Origin: an uncultured Parasphingopyxis sp.
GTDB taxonomy: Bacteria; Pseudomonadota; Alphaproteobacteria; Sphingomonadales; Sphingomonadaceae
Length of the DNA: 64,000 nt
Direction of reading: 5' to 3'
NCBI GenBank assembly: GCA_947259005.1
Contig: CAMYKP010000006.1
Span: 1 to 64,000, forward strand
The notes below the pieces were generated by a model, which saw only the letters and a program-made list of their open reading frames with translations, did not search any database and had not been told where the DNA came from. Positions 1 to 8,339 of this stretch are shown here, in pieces (the first letter of the stretch is position 1; the number at the start of each line of letters is the position of its first letter). The position numbers were made by a program, and so were the translations under genes.

Positions 1-2
1 GC

Positions 3-149
3 GGCGGCGGACGCGGCGGTGTTACCGACAGTGATACTGGCCGCTATGCCGATCCCGTAGGCGGTGGACGCGGCGGCGGACGCGGCGGCGTTACCGACAG
101 TGATACTGGCCGCTATGCCGATCCCATAGGCGGTGGACGTGGTGGGTAG
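3..149 (+). CDS. C-terminal end of a Gly/Arg-rich tandem-repeat protein (5' end outside window)
   Basis: An open frame enters from the left edge and stops at TAG 147-149. The 48 visible residues are two copies of a 23-residue unit built around VTDSDTGRYADP, flanked by GGGRGG stretches. The two copies are nearly identical at DNA level with a 69-bp period (GTTACCGAC at 21 and again at 90). The start, full length and any functional domain lie outside the window. Low-complexity Gly/Arg tails of this kind can be disordered, secreted or nucleic-acid binding, but nothing here decides between these. I do not recognise the family. Confidence 0.55.
   Translation, partial: GGGRGGVTDSDTGRYADPVGGGRGGGRGGVTDSDTGRYADPIGGGRGG
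21..146 (+). repeat. 69-bp tandem coding repeat, two copies visible
   Basis: Unit 1 covers 21-89 and unit 2 covers 90-146 (truncated by the stop codon). The copies differ at only a few positions. The period is a multiple of three, so copy-number changes would keep the reading frame. Further copies probably continue to the left of the window. Confidence 0.7.
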
Positions 150-316
150 CAGCAGTGGTTACAGGGGCATCACGGATCGTGAAAGCGGCTTCAACTCTGA
201 TCGCAGCGGCTAAAGCCGAGGAACCGAATACCAGGACTTATCTAGGCGTCGCATCAGCATTGTGCTGAAGCAATGCTTGGAAAGGAAAATGACCAATTGC
301 GCATCGCCCTGATTGG

Positions 317-350
317 AAGGTCTGCTTTCCACCCAAAGCGGTCGTTCATT
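317..350 (+). repeat. Short intergenic element, copy 1
   Basis: Core GTCTGCTTTCCACCCAAAG followed by CGGTCGTTCATT. It resembles the segment at 387-417. Confidence 0.4.
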
Positions 351-386
351 CAGATCAGTTTGATTCCGATAATTGTGTTTATCTTG

Positions 387-417
387 AACGTCAGCTTTCG
401 ACCCAAGAGCCGACGCT
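387..417 (+). repeat. Short intergenic element, copy 2 (diverged)
   Basis: Core GTCAGCTTTCGACCCAAGA followed by GCCGACGCT. It is aligned with copy 1 at a 70-base offset and is more diverged in the right half. Confidence 0.35.
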
Positions 418-435
418 ATCAGAGGGTTTGAGTAA

Positions 436-1815
436 CTAAGCCGCCGCTGCTTCCTTCTCGCGCTCCGCCATTTCCGTGTTCAGCATTTCCGCCAGCAGGA
501 ACGCCAGCTCGATGCTCTGCCCGGCGTTGAGGCGCGGGTCGCAATGGGTGTGGTAGCGGTCGCCGAGATCCTGGTCGGTTACGTCGATAGCGCCGCCCGT
601 GCATTCGGTGACATTCTGGCCGGTCATCTCGCAATGGATGCCGCCCCCATAGGTGCCCTCGGCGCGGTGGACGGCGAAGAAACCTTTGACCTCATCGAGG
701 ATACGCTCGAACGGCCGTGTCTTGTAGCCGCTGTCCGCCTTGATCGTGTTGCCATGCATCGGATCGCAGGACCAGATGACCGGATGGCCTTCAGCTTTCA
801 CAGCGCGGACGAGCGGGGCGAGGTCCTCTTCGACCTTGTCATGGCCGAAGCGGCTGATCAGCGTGATGCGTCCCGGTGAACGCTCCGGATCAAGCGTATC
901 GAGCAATTTCAGGAGATCGTCGGGATCGAGGCTAGGCCCGCATTTCATACCGATGGGGTTCGCGATGCCGCGGAAATATTCGACATGAGCGGAGTTTTCA
1001 AAACGCGTCCGGTCCCCGATCCACAGGAAATGGGCCGAGGTGTCGTACCAGTCGCCGCTCAGGCTGTCGCGGCGGGTCAGCGCTTCCTCATAGGGGAGGA
1101 GCAGGGCTTCGTGGGACACATAGAATTGCGTGCCGTTGAGCTGCGGAACCCTGTCGGCATCGATACCGCAGGCGTCCATGAATTGCAGCGCGTCGCCGAT
1201 GCGGCCCGCCAGTTCCTCGAACTTGGTCGCCCAGGGGCTCTTGCCCATGAAATCGAGCGTCCAGCTGTGCACCTGGTGCAGGTTGGCATAGCCGCCGGAC
1301 GCATAGGCGCGCAGCAGGTTGAGCGTGGCCGAAGCCTGCGAATAGGCGCGGATCATGCGCTGCGGGTCGGGCACGCGCGATTCCTCGCTGAACCCGATAT
1401 CGTTGATGATGTCGCCGCGATAGGAGGGCAGGGTGACGCCCTCCTTTTCCTCGACATCTGAGGAGCGCGGCTTGGCGAACTGCCCCGCCATGCGGCCGAC
1501 TTTCACGACCGGCACCTTCGATGCATAGGTGAGAACGACCGCCATCTGCAGGATCACGCGGAACGTGTCGCGAATATTGGTCGGGTTGAATTCGGCAAAG
1601 CTTTCGGCGCAATCGCCCCCCTGCAGCAGGAAAGCCTTGCCCTTGGCTACTTCGGACAGATCCGTACGCAGCTGACGCGCTTCCCCGGCAAAGATCAGCG
1701 GCGGATAATTGGCGAGCGTCTGCTCGACCCCGGCCAAGGCTGCCTTGTCGTCATAGCTGGGCATCTGGATGCCATCCGCTTCACGCCAGCTATCGGGTTT
1801 CCATTGTTGCGTCAT
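436..1815 (-). CDS. aroG: Class II 3-deoxy-7-phosphoheptulonate synthase (DAHP synthase)
   Basis: Catalyses condensation of phosphoenolpyruvate and erythrose 4-phosphate to DAHP, the first committed step of the shikimate pathway, in the cytoplasm. The 459-residue product has the class II (plant/actinobacterial type) signatures: QGGDCAESF near residue 70, [13 protein letters not shown] near 110, [16 protein letters not shown] and [15 protein letters not shown]. These include the Cys and Glu/His residues that the family uses for metal binding. Length is normal for bacterial class II enzymes. I chose the ATG at 1815 ([12 protein letters not shown]); a GTG four codons upstream at 1827 is possible. 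It reads away from the lipoprotein gene that follows. The symbol for class II enzymes varies (aroG/aroF); the function is secure. Confidence 0.95.
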   Translation of the reverse strand: MTQQWKPDSWREADGIQMPSYDDKAALAGVEQTLANYPPLIFAGEARQLRTDLSEVAKGKAFLLQGGDCAESFAEFNPTNIRDTFRVILQMAVVLTYASKVPVVKVGRMAGQFAKPRSSDVEEKEGVTLPSYRGDIINDIGFSEESRVPDPQRMIRAYSQASATLNLLRAYASGGYANLHQVHSWTLDFMGKSPWATKFEELAGRIGDALQFMDACGIDADRVPQLNGTQFYVSHEALLLPYEEALTRRDSLSGDWYDTSAHFLWIGDRTRFENSAHVEYFRGIANPIGMKCGPSLDPDDLLKLLDTLDPERSPGRITLISRFGHDKVEEDLAPLVRAVKAEGHPVIWSCDPMHGNTIKADSGYKTRPFERILDEVKGFFAVHRAEGTYGGGIHCEMTGQNVTECTGGAIDVTDQDLGDRYHTHCDPRLNAGQSIELAFLLAEMLNTEMAEREKEAAAA

Positions 1816-2001
1816 AATCTTATCCACAGGGCAATTGCGGGCAATTCCATGACCGAGCCCACAGATGATTGCAACGGGCTTTTGCTATCGCACCGGCTAG
1901 CGCTGCTTGTGCTCCGCCATATTAATTGATACGCCGCGTAGTAATTATTGCATTGGTTTATTGTCGGTAGCGAAGGCTGAACGGGATTTTTGGAAGGGGT
2001 T

Positions 2002-3237
2002 ATGGAAAAGTCGGTGAAGCGCGGGACCGGAAAAAGATTGCCGATTGTCGCGGCACTTTCCGCTTGCGCGCTATTGTACGGCTGCGGTGGAGGTGGGGGA
2101 AATCCGCCGCCTCCGCCGCCCCCGCCGCCTCCACCGCCTCCTCCTCCGGCGGGGTGCGTGGTGGAATATCCGAACCAGACTTGCGTGGCGGGCACATTGA
2201 TTACGCCGGCAACCAACCCGCCGCCCGCGCCGCCTCCCGCACTGCCCGGTTTCACTGATCCGGCAGATTGGGAAACTCCGGAATATCAGGAGAATTACGG
2301 TCTCGACCAGATTGGCGCATCGCTTGCCTATGCTGCGGGAGCAACGGGTGACGGCGTTACCATCGCGATAATCGATGTCGGCAACCAGACCAACCATCCG
2401 GAGGTGTTCGGCCGGGTCGATCCTGCTTCGACGTCTATCTATGACGAACGCGGGGATATCGTGGAGGGCGATAATCGCTGGGCGCACGGCCTGCAGGTCG
2501 CGACGCTTGCCATGGGTACGCGAAACGGGATCGGTGCGCACGGCGTCGCTCCGGGCGCAGAACTTCTTTATATTCGCGTCGATGCCGGCTTCTCCTTTCC
2601 TTCGCTGGACGATTTCCCGCTGCACACGCCAGAAGATATCGCACGTTCGGTCGATTATGCCGTCGCCAATGGTGCGCAAATCATCAGCATGTCGGTCGGC
2701 GTGTCGGAGGATTCGGGCCGAATATTGTTCAATGCGATCGAGAGAGCGACGGATCAGGGTGTCGTCGTCATCACGGCACTGGGCAATTATTTTGACGGCA
2801 GGCCGGACAGTGAAAAGAACATTGTTCTTTTCCCCGCTGCCTATGGGGGCAATCCGGCTTTCAACGGCAGGCTGGTTCTGGCCGGAGCCAGCGACGCGCA
2901 AGGCAATATCGGGTTTTTCTCTCCGCGAGCAGGCCTGAATTCCGATACGTTCCTGTTGGCGCCCGGTGCGGACATGCTGGTTCCGGGTGGAGGCGGAGGG
3001 CGCTCGATCATTCTCGCGCCCGGCGACACAACGTCTTTCCTGCGCGATTCCGGCACATCCTTTGCCGCACCGCATATTGCCGGCGCGCTGGCCCTTGTAA
3101 TGAGCGGCTTTCCCAATCTCAGCGCGGCCAGTGCCCTTCAGATGCTGTATGACAGTGCGGTCGATTTGGGCCCGGCCGGTGTCGATTCCACCAACGGAGT
3201 TGGCAGAATCGATCTTCGTCCGATCTTTACGCCGTGA
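2002..3237 (+). CDS. Subtilisin-like (S8 family) serine protease, predicted surface/periplasmic lipoprotein
   Basis: A 411-residue secreted peptidase. The N-terminus has a basic stretch, a hydrophobic segment and a lipobox-like LLYGC ending at Cys28, then five Gly and a run of 15 Pro forming a linker. The S8 catalytic triad is visible: Asp125 in AIIDVGN, His162 in RWAHGLQVAT and Ser353 in SGTSFAAPH. The ATG at 2002 was chosen because GGAAGGGG sits just upstream; a TTG at 1990 would bury that site inside the gene. It resembles the passenger peptidase of S8 autotransporters, but the protein ends about 60 residues after the catalytic Ser with no beta-barrel, so it is not an autotransporter. Substrate unknown. 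It converges with the downstream carotenoid oxygenase gene across 12 bases. Confidence 0.88.
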   Translation: MEKSVKRGTGKRLPIVAALSACALLYGCGGGGGNPPPPPPPPPPPPPPPAGCVVEYPNQTCVAGTLITPATNPPPAPPPALPGFTDPADWETPEYQENYGLDQIGASLAYAAGATGDGVTIAIIDVGNQTNHPEVFGRVDPASTSIYDERGDIVEGDNRWAHGLQVATLAMGTRNGIGAHGVAPGAELLYIRVDAGFSFPSLDDFPLHTPEDIARSVDYAVANGAQIISMSVGVSEDSGRILFNAIERATDQGVVVITALGNYFDGRPDSEKNIVLFPAAYGGNPAFNGRLVLAGASDAQGNIGFFSPRAGLNSDTFLLAPGADMLVPGGGGGRSIILAPGDTTSFLRDSGTSFAAPHIAGALALVMSGFPNLSAASALQMLYDSAVDLGPAGVDSTNGVGRIDLRPIFTP

Positions 3238-3249
3238 TCCGCTAGCCGG

Positions 3250-4686
3250 TCAGGCCGCATCCACCCAATTGCCGTGGAAGCCCGGCGGGATGCGGTGGGG
3301 CAGGCGGACCGTCGCGATCGGATCGCCGGTGAAGTCCGCAGCGTCGAGGATCACGAAATCCGTGCTGTCCTTGTTCATGTCGACCACCAGACCGACCAGC
3401 CAGCCCTCTTGTTCGCTTTCGCCGTGCGGGACGAACACGAATTCGCCGGGATGGCGTTGGGTACCGAAATCATGCGTTTCGCGGGTTCCCGCCTCAAGGT
3501 CATATTTGAACAGGCGCGTATCGTTGATCAGGCCCGGAACGCTCTCGTTGTCTTCGCTGGCCATGCAATAGGCATAGCGATATGGCTTGCCGGTCAGCCT
3601 TTCGTCGAAGCGCGGGAATTCCTGGTTTGTGTCGTCGATAACGCTGCGCTCGACGGTTCCGCCTTTGGCGTCAATCGTCCAGCGTTCGAACGCGCTTTGC
3701 GAGCCGTCGGGCCCGTCATAACCCTCGGCAAACATCCGGTCATGTGTCACGATATCCATGGTTATGCTGCCGTCTGCATTCTCGAAGGCGTTGCATGGAT
3801 GGAATGCATAACAGGGTGCGACATCGTGCCAGATGACATCGGCGTTAGTGCCAGTTCGCGGCATCAGGCCGACCCGGGCCCGGTGATCCGGGTTCCAGCG
3901 ATAAGGGAAACCATGCCCGCTGATCAGCGTCTTCATGGAAAAAGTGACGGGCAGGTCGAGGATGATAACATAATTCTTCGTGATCGCGCAGTCATGGATG
4001 CTCGGTCCATGCTCGACGGAAATCGGCTCTTCGCGCACGACCTTTCCATCCTGGCCGACGACCGTGTGCCACACCGTGTCCGCCACATCGCCCTTGTAGC
4101 AAATGGAGTGCATCTCGCCGGTTTCGGGATCGAGATGCGGATGAGCGGTGAAGGGGCCCTTGAGCGTGCCGTCAAACGGGTTGATGGCAAGCGTCTCCAG
4201 CTCGTCATTCAGTTCAACCGGGCTGTTCCCGGCTTCGACGATGGCCCAGGTGCGTCCGTTCTGCCCGACGATATTGGTGTTGGCGTTGCCTCGCTCTCGG
4301 CCCTCGGGGCACGGTACCGGCGGTTCGCCCAATGCCTTGCTGACCGCTTCGGAGCGAATCCAGCGATTGCGATACCATTCGGCTTTGCCGTTCCGGATTC
4401 TGAGGCCATGCGCCATGCCGTCGCCGAGAAACCAGTGATAGGTGGCGGCGTTGGGCGGGGTTACCGGATTGGGTCCGATCCGGAGATAGCGACCGTCCAA
4501 GTCCACCGGGATTGCTCCATCGACTTCCAGTTCGGTCAGGGTGAGTTCGGCCTCCATCGGCGTATGGACGCCCGTCAGATAGGGATGATCGTCGCTGCGT
4601 GTTTTTAACGCGGCGCTGACTTTGGAAACGCCCATAATGCCGGAGGTAACGGTTTTGCGGATGGTTTTTTCGATAACGCTGGCCAT
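3250..4686 (-). CDS. Carotenoid cleavage dioxygenase / lignostilbene dioxygenase family (RPE65-like)
   Basis: A 478-residue non-haem iron oxygenase of the family that cleaves C=C bonds of carotenoids, apocarotenoids or stilbenes with O2. The four iron-ligand His contexts of the family are visible: AHPHLDPETGEMHS, SIHDCAITKNY, YAFHPCNAFE and the C-terminal PPGFHGNWVD. HWFLGDGMAH near residue 90 is the conserved early blade motif. There is no clear signal peptide, as expected for a cytosolic or membrane-associated enzyme. It is transcribed divergently from a TetR gene, and the inverted repeat between them lies 41-78 bases upstream of this start, so it is probably repressed by that TetR protein. 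The sequence does not tell carotenoid from aromatic stilbene substrate. Confidence 0.92.
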   Translation of the reverse strand: MASVIEKTIRKTVTSGIMGVSKVSAALKTRSDDHPYLTGVHTPMEAELTLTELEVDGAIPVDLDGRYLRIGPNPVTPPNAATYHWFLGDGMAHGLRIRNGKAEWYRNRWIRSEAVSKALGEPPVPCPEGRERGNANTNIVGQNGRTWAIVEAGNSPVELNDELETLAINPFDGTLKGPFTAHPHLDPETGEMHSICYKGDVADTVWHTVVGQDGKVVREEPISVEHGPSIHDCAITKNYVIILDLPVTFSMKTLISGHGFPYRWNPDHRARVGLMPRTGTNADVIWHDVAPCYAFHPCNAFENADGSITMDIVTHDRMFAEGYDGPDGSQSAFERWTIDAKGGTVERSVIDDTNQEFPRFDERLTGKPYRYAYCMASEDNESVPGLINDTRLFKYDLEAGTRETHDFGTQRHPGEFVFVPHGESEQEGWLVGLVVDMNKDSTDFVILDAADFTGDPIATVRLPHRIPPGFHGNWVDAA

Positions 4687-4726
4687 TGCGGAATTCCTTG
4701 GTTGAACGGGGCGGGTGAGTCGTTAT

Positions 4727-4764
4727 GTTGACGCTGTTAACGTAACAATGGTAACAGTGTCAAC
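4727..4764. promoter_or_regulatory. Inverted-repeat operator between carotenoid oxygenase and tetR
   Basis: The left arm GTTGACGCTGTTA (4727-4739) and right arm TAACAGTGTCAAC (4752-4764) are 13-base inverted arms with one mismatch, separated by 12 bases. The right arm abuts the tetR start codon at 4765, so a bound repressor would block tetR expression, and the site also lies in the promoter region of the divergent oxygenase gene. This is the classic layout of TetR autoregulation plus control of the neighbour. The assignment to this particular TetR is inference. Confidence 0.75.
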
Positions 4765-5364
4765 ATGGAAAAACTGGCGACAAAGCAAAGCTATCATCAC
4801 GGCGACCTTCGCAGCGCGCTGATCGAGACGGGCCTCAGCCTGCTGGAGGCCAAGGCGGGTGGCGATATCAGTCTGCGAGAAGTGGCCCGAGAAACGGGTG
4901 TCAGCGCGACAGCCGTTTACCGGCATTTTCCGGACAAGGATGCACTGTTGCGCGCACTCGCAGAGGCCGGCTTCGATAAACTGTTCGACGAGCAGAAAGC
5001 GGCAGCGGCGCGAAAGGCGTCACGGGAAAAAGCGTTCCGTGCCACCGGCCAGGCCTATGTCCATTTCGCGGTGGCCAATCCGGCGCTGTTCGGTGTGATG
5101 ACCAGCTATATGCCCAAGGCGCATGACGGAGAGGCGCTGGCGATCGTAGCCGATGCCCCGGCCGGGGCGCTATTGCGCGAGAATATCGCATCGCTGCTTC
5201 CCGAGGGGGCGAGCAAGCGCACCCAGGACATCGTTGCGATCCAGGCGATGGCGCTCGTTCACGGCCTGGCGCAGCTGGTGCTGAGCGGGCAGATTCCCAA
5301 CGACCCCGATCTCATCAATGCAGCGGTCGACCAGTTCGGTAACTGGAACCGGGCTGGAGACTAG
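4765..5364 (+). CDS. TetR/AcrR family transcriptional regulator
   Basis: A 199-residue one-component regulator. The N-terminal helix-turn-helix (about residues 10-58) is typical: ISLREVARETGVSATAVYRHF followed by PDKDALLRALAEAGF. The C-terminal ligand domain carries YVHFAVANPALFGVMTS, the pattern of the WHG-type TetR C-terminal domain. The start codon directly follows the inverted-repeat operator, so autorepression is likely; the divergent carotenoid oxygenase gene is the obvious second target. The ligand is unknown; a substrate or product of that oxygenase is a reasonable guess. Its stop codon lies within a CTAG palindrome shared with the stop of the convergent TPR gene. Confidence 0.92.
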   Translation: MEKLATKQSYHHGDLRSALIETGLSLLEAKAGGDISLREVARETGVSATAVYRHFPDKDALLRALAEAGFDKLFDEQKAAAARKASREKAFRATGQAYVHFAVANPALFGVMTSYMPKAHDGEALAIVADAPAGALLRENIASLLPEGASKRTQDIVAIQAMALVHGLAQLVLSGQIPNDPDLINAAVDQFGNWNRAGD

Positions 5365-6332
5365 GCCTCCGGTACGCCCAGTGCACGCGCGGCTGCATTG
5401 ATGCGGCCAAGCTGGCTTGAATTGCTGGCAAGGGCTTCACGCGCCCGGCGCCATGCGGCGCTCGCTTGCGTCGTCTGCCCCAATTGCATCCGGGAGCGCA
5501 TCAGCATGATCCAGCCGTCCGGATCGTTCGGATTTGCCGAGAGGCGCTGATCGAGACCATTGACCATATTCTCGATCATCATGTCCTGCTGGCCCTGCGG
5601 CAGATTGCTCGCGGCGCGCATTTCCGCTGGGCTCGGCCCCGGGATCGCCTGGGTAGCCGCAGCCGGAACATTGGTCTGGGCCCGGGTGCCGGGCGGGGGT
5701 ACGCGGCCGCTGACATCGATGCCATGTTCGTTAGAGACCTCGGCAATCAGGCGCCGTAGGTCGGACTCCCACGGCGCGTCCGCAGGCGTATCTCCCAATA
5801 GGGCGATCCAGTCATTGATCGCGCCTGCATGGTCACCGGAGATATCCTTGCGAACCCCTTCAAAATAGCGCGCGCGCGGATCGGCGGGATCAAGCTCCAG
5901 GGCGCGGGCGAAGGCCTGCTGGGCCGCTTCGGGAAATCCGTCCTCGGCGGCCAGGGCCAGCGCTTCGCCGCGCGCGGAATGATAGCGTGCCAGTGTCGGG
6001 TTGAGCTCGCTGGCCGTGCCATAGGCGCTCGCAGCCTCGTCATAACGGCCCGTTTGAAAATAGGAGAGGCCGAGCAGCGCCCAGCCTTCTTCATCCTCGG
6101 GATTGGCTTCCAGTCGCGCCTCAAGCTGCGGAATAGCCTCGGCGAGTTCTGCATTGCCCATTGGTTCGGATTGGCCTGATCCTTCGGGCGCTCCGCTCAC
6201 AGCTGCGCCCGGGTCATCTCCGCGAGCGATGGCGAAGCCGATGGAAAAGGTGGCGACGGCGGCCGCTGCGATCAGCACATAACGCGCGATATTGCCGCTG
6301 GCGGTTTTTGATTTCTCTTTGTCGGTGGTCAT
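5361..6332 (-). CDS. TPR-repeat membrane protein, CcmI/CycH-like cytochrome c biogenesis factor
   Basis: A 323-residue protein with one N-terminal membrane anchor (about residues 19-36) and a periplasmic region holding TPR helices from about residue 60. The stretch LEARLEANPEDEEGWALLG and the later DHAGAINDWIALLGDTPADA match the TPR half of CcmI/CycH/NrfG-type proteins, which present apocytochrome c to the haem ligation machinery. It lacks the usual long N-terminal two-helix CcmI region, and no other ccm gene is in the window. The large multihaem cytochrome locus downstream makes a role in cytochrome maturation attractive, but a generic TPR role is possible. It is convergent with tetR; the two genes overlap by 4 bases at a shared CTAG. 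Confidence 0.68.
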   Translation of the reverse strand: MTTDKEKSKTASGNIARYVLIAAAAVATFSIGFAIARGDDPGAAVSGAPEGSGQSEPMGNAELAEAIPQLEARLEANPEDEEGWALLGLSYFQTGRYDEAASAYGTASELNPTLARYHSARGEALALAAEDGFPEAAQQAFARALELDPADPRARYFEGVRKDISGDHAGAINDWIALLGDTPADAPWESDLRRLIAEVSNEHGIDVSGRVPPPGTRAQTNVPAAATQAIPGPSPAEMRAASNLPQGQQDMMIENMVNGLDQRLSANPNDPDGWIMLMRSRMQLGQTTQASAAWRRAREALASNSSQLGRINAAARALGVPEA

Positions 6333-6424
6333 GCGCGTTTGTGTCTACAATCCGGGGATTCTTGTCCAGCAAGAATTTGCCGCAGGAGCGGACATAACAA
6401 GGATCAATCCCGGCCGAAATCTGC

Positions 6425-6430
6425 TATAAT
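6425..6430 (+). promoter_or_regulatory. Consensus -10 element (TATAAT) upstream of the PLD-family gene
   Basis: A perfect TATAAT lies 37 bases before the start codon at 6467. The position expected for the -35 element has only a weak match. A strong Shine-Dalgarno GGGGGGAG at 6451-6458 follows. Confidence 0.5.
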
Positions 6431-6466
6431 GTGCCACATCAAAATTTTTCGGGGGGAGAATGAACC

Positions 6467-8194
6467 ATGCCACAACGTGTAGAGCGTGATGGCGTATCCG
6501 TACGCGCGATCCGGGGAACCCGGGCCATCATTTTTGCCATGGATGCGAACGAACAGGCCAGGGATGGCTTGCTCGGTTTTGCCATTGGCAGGCGCAGAGC
6601 GGACGGCAGCGTTGGCTGGTTGCGGGGGTTCAAATTTTTCAAAGAGACCGTACCCGATCCCCAGCCCGGCGAACGACGGTCTACATTCGATCATCCGGTG
6701 CAGAGTTTCAGCTGGGGGCATTACAATGCCAGCCCCGGCGAGCAGATGGACTATGTGATACGCCCGGTTCGCGGCAGCCCCGGCGCGCTTGAACATGGCA
6801 CGCCCGTCGACATCAGCGTCAACGCGGCGAGCGAGGACAGCGGCGACCAGACGGTGTTGTTCAATCGCGGCGCCATCCCGAGCCAGGCCTTTGCCGACAG
6901 GTTCGGCAATGAAGGGCCGAGCGCGGATGAACAGAATGATCCGACCAACGAAAAGGTGCAATGGCTGTCCAGAGGCCTTCTGGAAGGGGCGCTGAACTTC
7001 ATTGCTCAGGCGACCGGGTCGCAGTTCGAACTGCGCGTTGCGGCCTATGAATTTTACTATCCACCGATCCTCGATGCCTTGCTTCAGGCTGCGGGCAGGG
7101 GCGCGACCGTGCGCATATCGTTCGATGGCGGCGACCAGAAGCGCGATGGGACGGTTACGCCGACGGACCTCAGCAAGAAAAACTATGACGCGATTTCCGA
7201 TATGGGGCTGGACACAGCCGTGGGCGTCAGCCTGCATCCCAGAACGCTCTACTCGGCGATCACCCACAACAAATTCATGGTGTTGCTGGAAAATGGGCAG
7301 CCTCGTCAGGTCCTGACCGGCTCCACGAATTTCACGCCGTCGGGGTTTCTGGGGCAGAGCAATGTCATCCATATCCTGCGCAAACCCGATATTGCGACGG
7401 CCTATAGCGCCTATTGGGAACGGTTGAGCGCGGACCCCGCCACGCGGCTGTTCAAGACGCAGAATTTGGATCAGTCGCCGGACCCGGGGCAGGGCTGGCC
7501 GAATCAGGACATTACTCCGATCTACTCGCCTCGGCGTGCAGGCATGATGGAATGGTATGCGAGCCGGTTTGGCGCGGCCGAGGCCAGCGTGATGTTCACC
7601 GCAGCCTTCGGGGTGGCGCCGCAGATCGCTGCAAAATTTGCCGAGGATCGTGACTATCTGCGCTTTGTCCTGATGGAGCGGAAAGACCGGAACGCCGAAG
7701 AACAGGCGATGGTAGAGAGCGACCGGGATACGCGCATTGCCCTGGGCGCCCGGTTGAACAGCCAGTCGATCAGATATGGATTGGCCGGTTCGGGGCTTGA
7801 TAGCTGGTTCCGCGAAGAGGAACATTTTCGCAAAAAGGGCCACATCTTCTACATCCACACGAAATTCATGCTGCTGGATGCGCTTGGCGATAACCCGCTG
7901 ATTTTCACGGGTTCGGCGAATTTTTCGGACAATTCCGTCGAAAGCAACGATGAAAATATGGTGCTTCTTTCCGGCGACGCGGCCCGCGATGTGAGCGAGA
8001 TTTATGTCAGCGAGTTCGACCGGCTTTTCCGCCACCTCTATTTTCGCACGGTTGCGCTAAACATCGCCCGGCGCCGAAGGTCCGGGGGCGCGGGCGAAAG
8101 GTCGATCGCCCATCTCGATCCGACGGATGACTGGGTGGCGAGCCATTTTGCCGCCGGTAGCTATCGCGACAAGCGCCGACGACTTTTCCGCTAA
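6467..8194 (+). CDS. Phospholipase D-superfamily protein (two HKD motifs, first one variant)
   Basis: A 575-residue protein with the duplicated PLD fold. The first half has HNKFMVLLE (near residue 268) followed by GSTNFT; the second has HTKFMLLDAL (near residue 465) followed by GSANFSDNS. These are the HxK(x)4D and GSxN elements, except that the first motif carries Glu where Asp is usual. No signal peptide or membrane segment is seen at the N-terminus (MPQRVERDGVSVRAIRGTRA), so it appears cytosolic or is exported by another route. The family includes phospholipases, phosphatidyltransferases and nucleases; the substrate cannot be set from sequence. The gene has its own promoter and a strong ribosome binding site, and precedes the redox locus in the same direction. 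Confidence 0.85.
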   Translation: MPQRVERDGVSVRAIRGTRAIIFAMDANEQARDGLLGFAIGRRRADGSVGWLRGFKFFKETVPDPQPGERRSTFDHPVQSFSWGHYNASPGEQMDYVIRPVRGSPGALEHGTPVDISVNAASEDSGDQTVLFNRGAIPSQAFADRFGNEGPSADEQNDPTNEKVQWLSRGLLEGALNFIAQATGSQFELRVAAYEFYYPPILDALLQAAGRGATVRISFDGGDQKRDGTVTPTDLSKKNYDAISDMGLDTAVGVSLHPRTLYSAITHNKFMVLLENGQPRQVLTGSTNFTPSGFLGQSNVIHILRKPDIATAYSAYWERLSADPATRLFKTQNLDQSPDPGQGWPNQDITPIYSPRRAGMMEWYASRFGAAEASVMFTAAFGVAPQIAAKFAEDRDYLRFVLMERKDRNAEEQAMVESDRDTRIALGARLNSQSIRYGLAGSGLDSWFREEEHFRKKGHIFYIHTKFMLLDALGDNPLIFTGSANFSDNSVESNDENMVLLSGDAARDVSEIYVSEFDRLFRHLYFRTVALNIARRRRSGGAGERSIAHLDPTDDWVASHFAAGSYRDKRRRLFR

Positions 8195-8339
8195 GCGGTT
8201 CGCATCGGCCAATACTTTCCTCCAATCCCTCTAGCTTGTCCGTTCAAAGATGTTAGGGTGTGTCCGGGCGCAAGGATTGGTTGATGGGCATGGGGCAAAC
8301 CCAGCCATCGACGGGGCAGTTGAAGGGCAGGGGGATCAA

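Larger units (their letters stand above)
150..435. other. Intergenic region with two diverged copies of a short dispersed-type element
   Basis: This 286-base gap has no convincing ORF. It holds two related segments: copy 1 at 317-350 (containing GTCTGCTTTCCACCCAAAG) and copy 2 at 387-417 (containing GTCAGCTTTCGACCCAAGA). They are offset by exactly 70 bases and share a GTCxGCTTTCxACCCAA core. I associate this core with elements scattered between sphingomonad genes; that is from memory, not from a search. No terminator hairpin is obvious for the flanking genes. Confidence 0.45.

Noticed and set aside
2002-3237. Autotransporter serine protease
   Set aside because: The protein ends shortly after the catalytic Ser region, leaving no room for a translocator barrel.
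6404-8035. 543-residue minus-strand ORF opposite the PLD gene
   Set aside because: Antisense shadow without motifs; the plus strand has both HKD motifs, a -10 element and a strong ribosome site.
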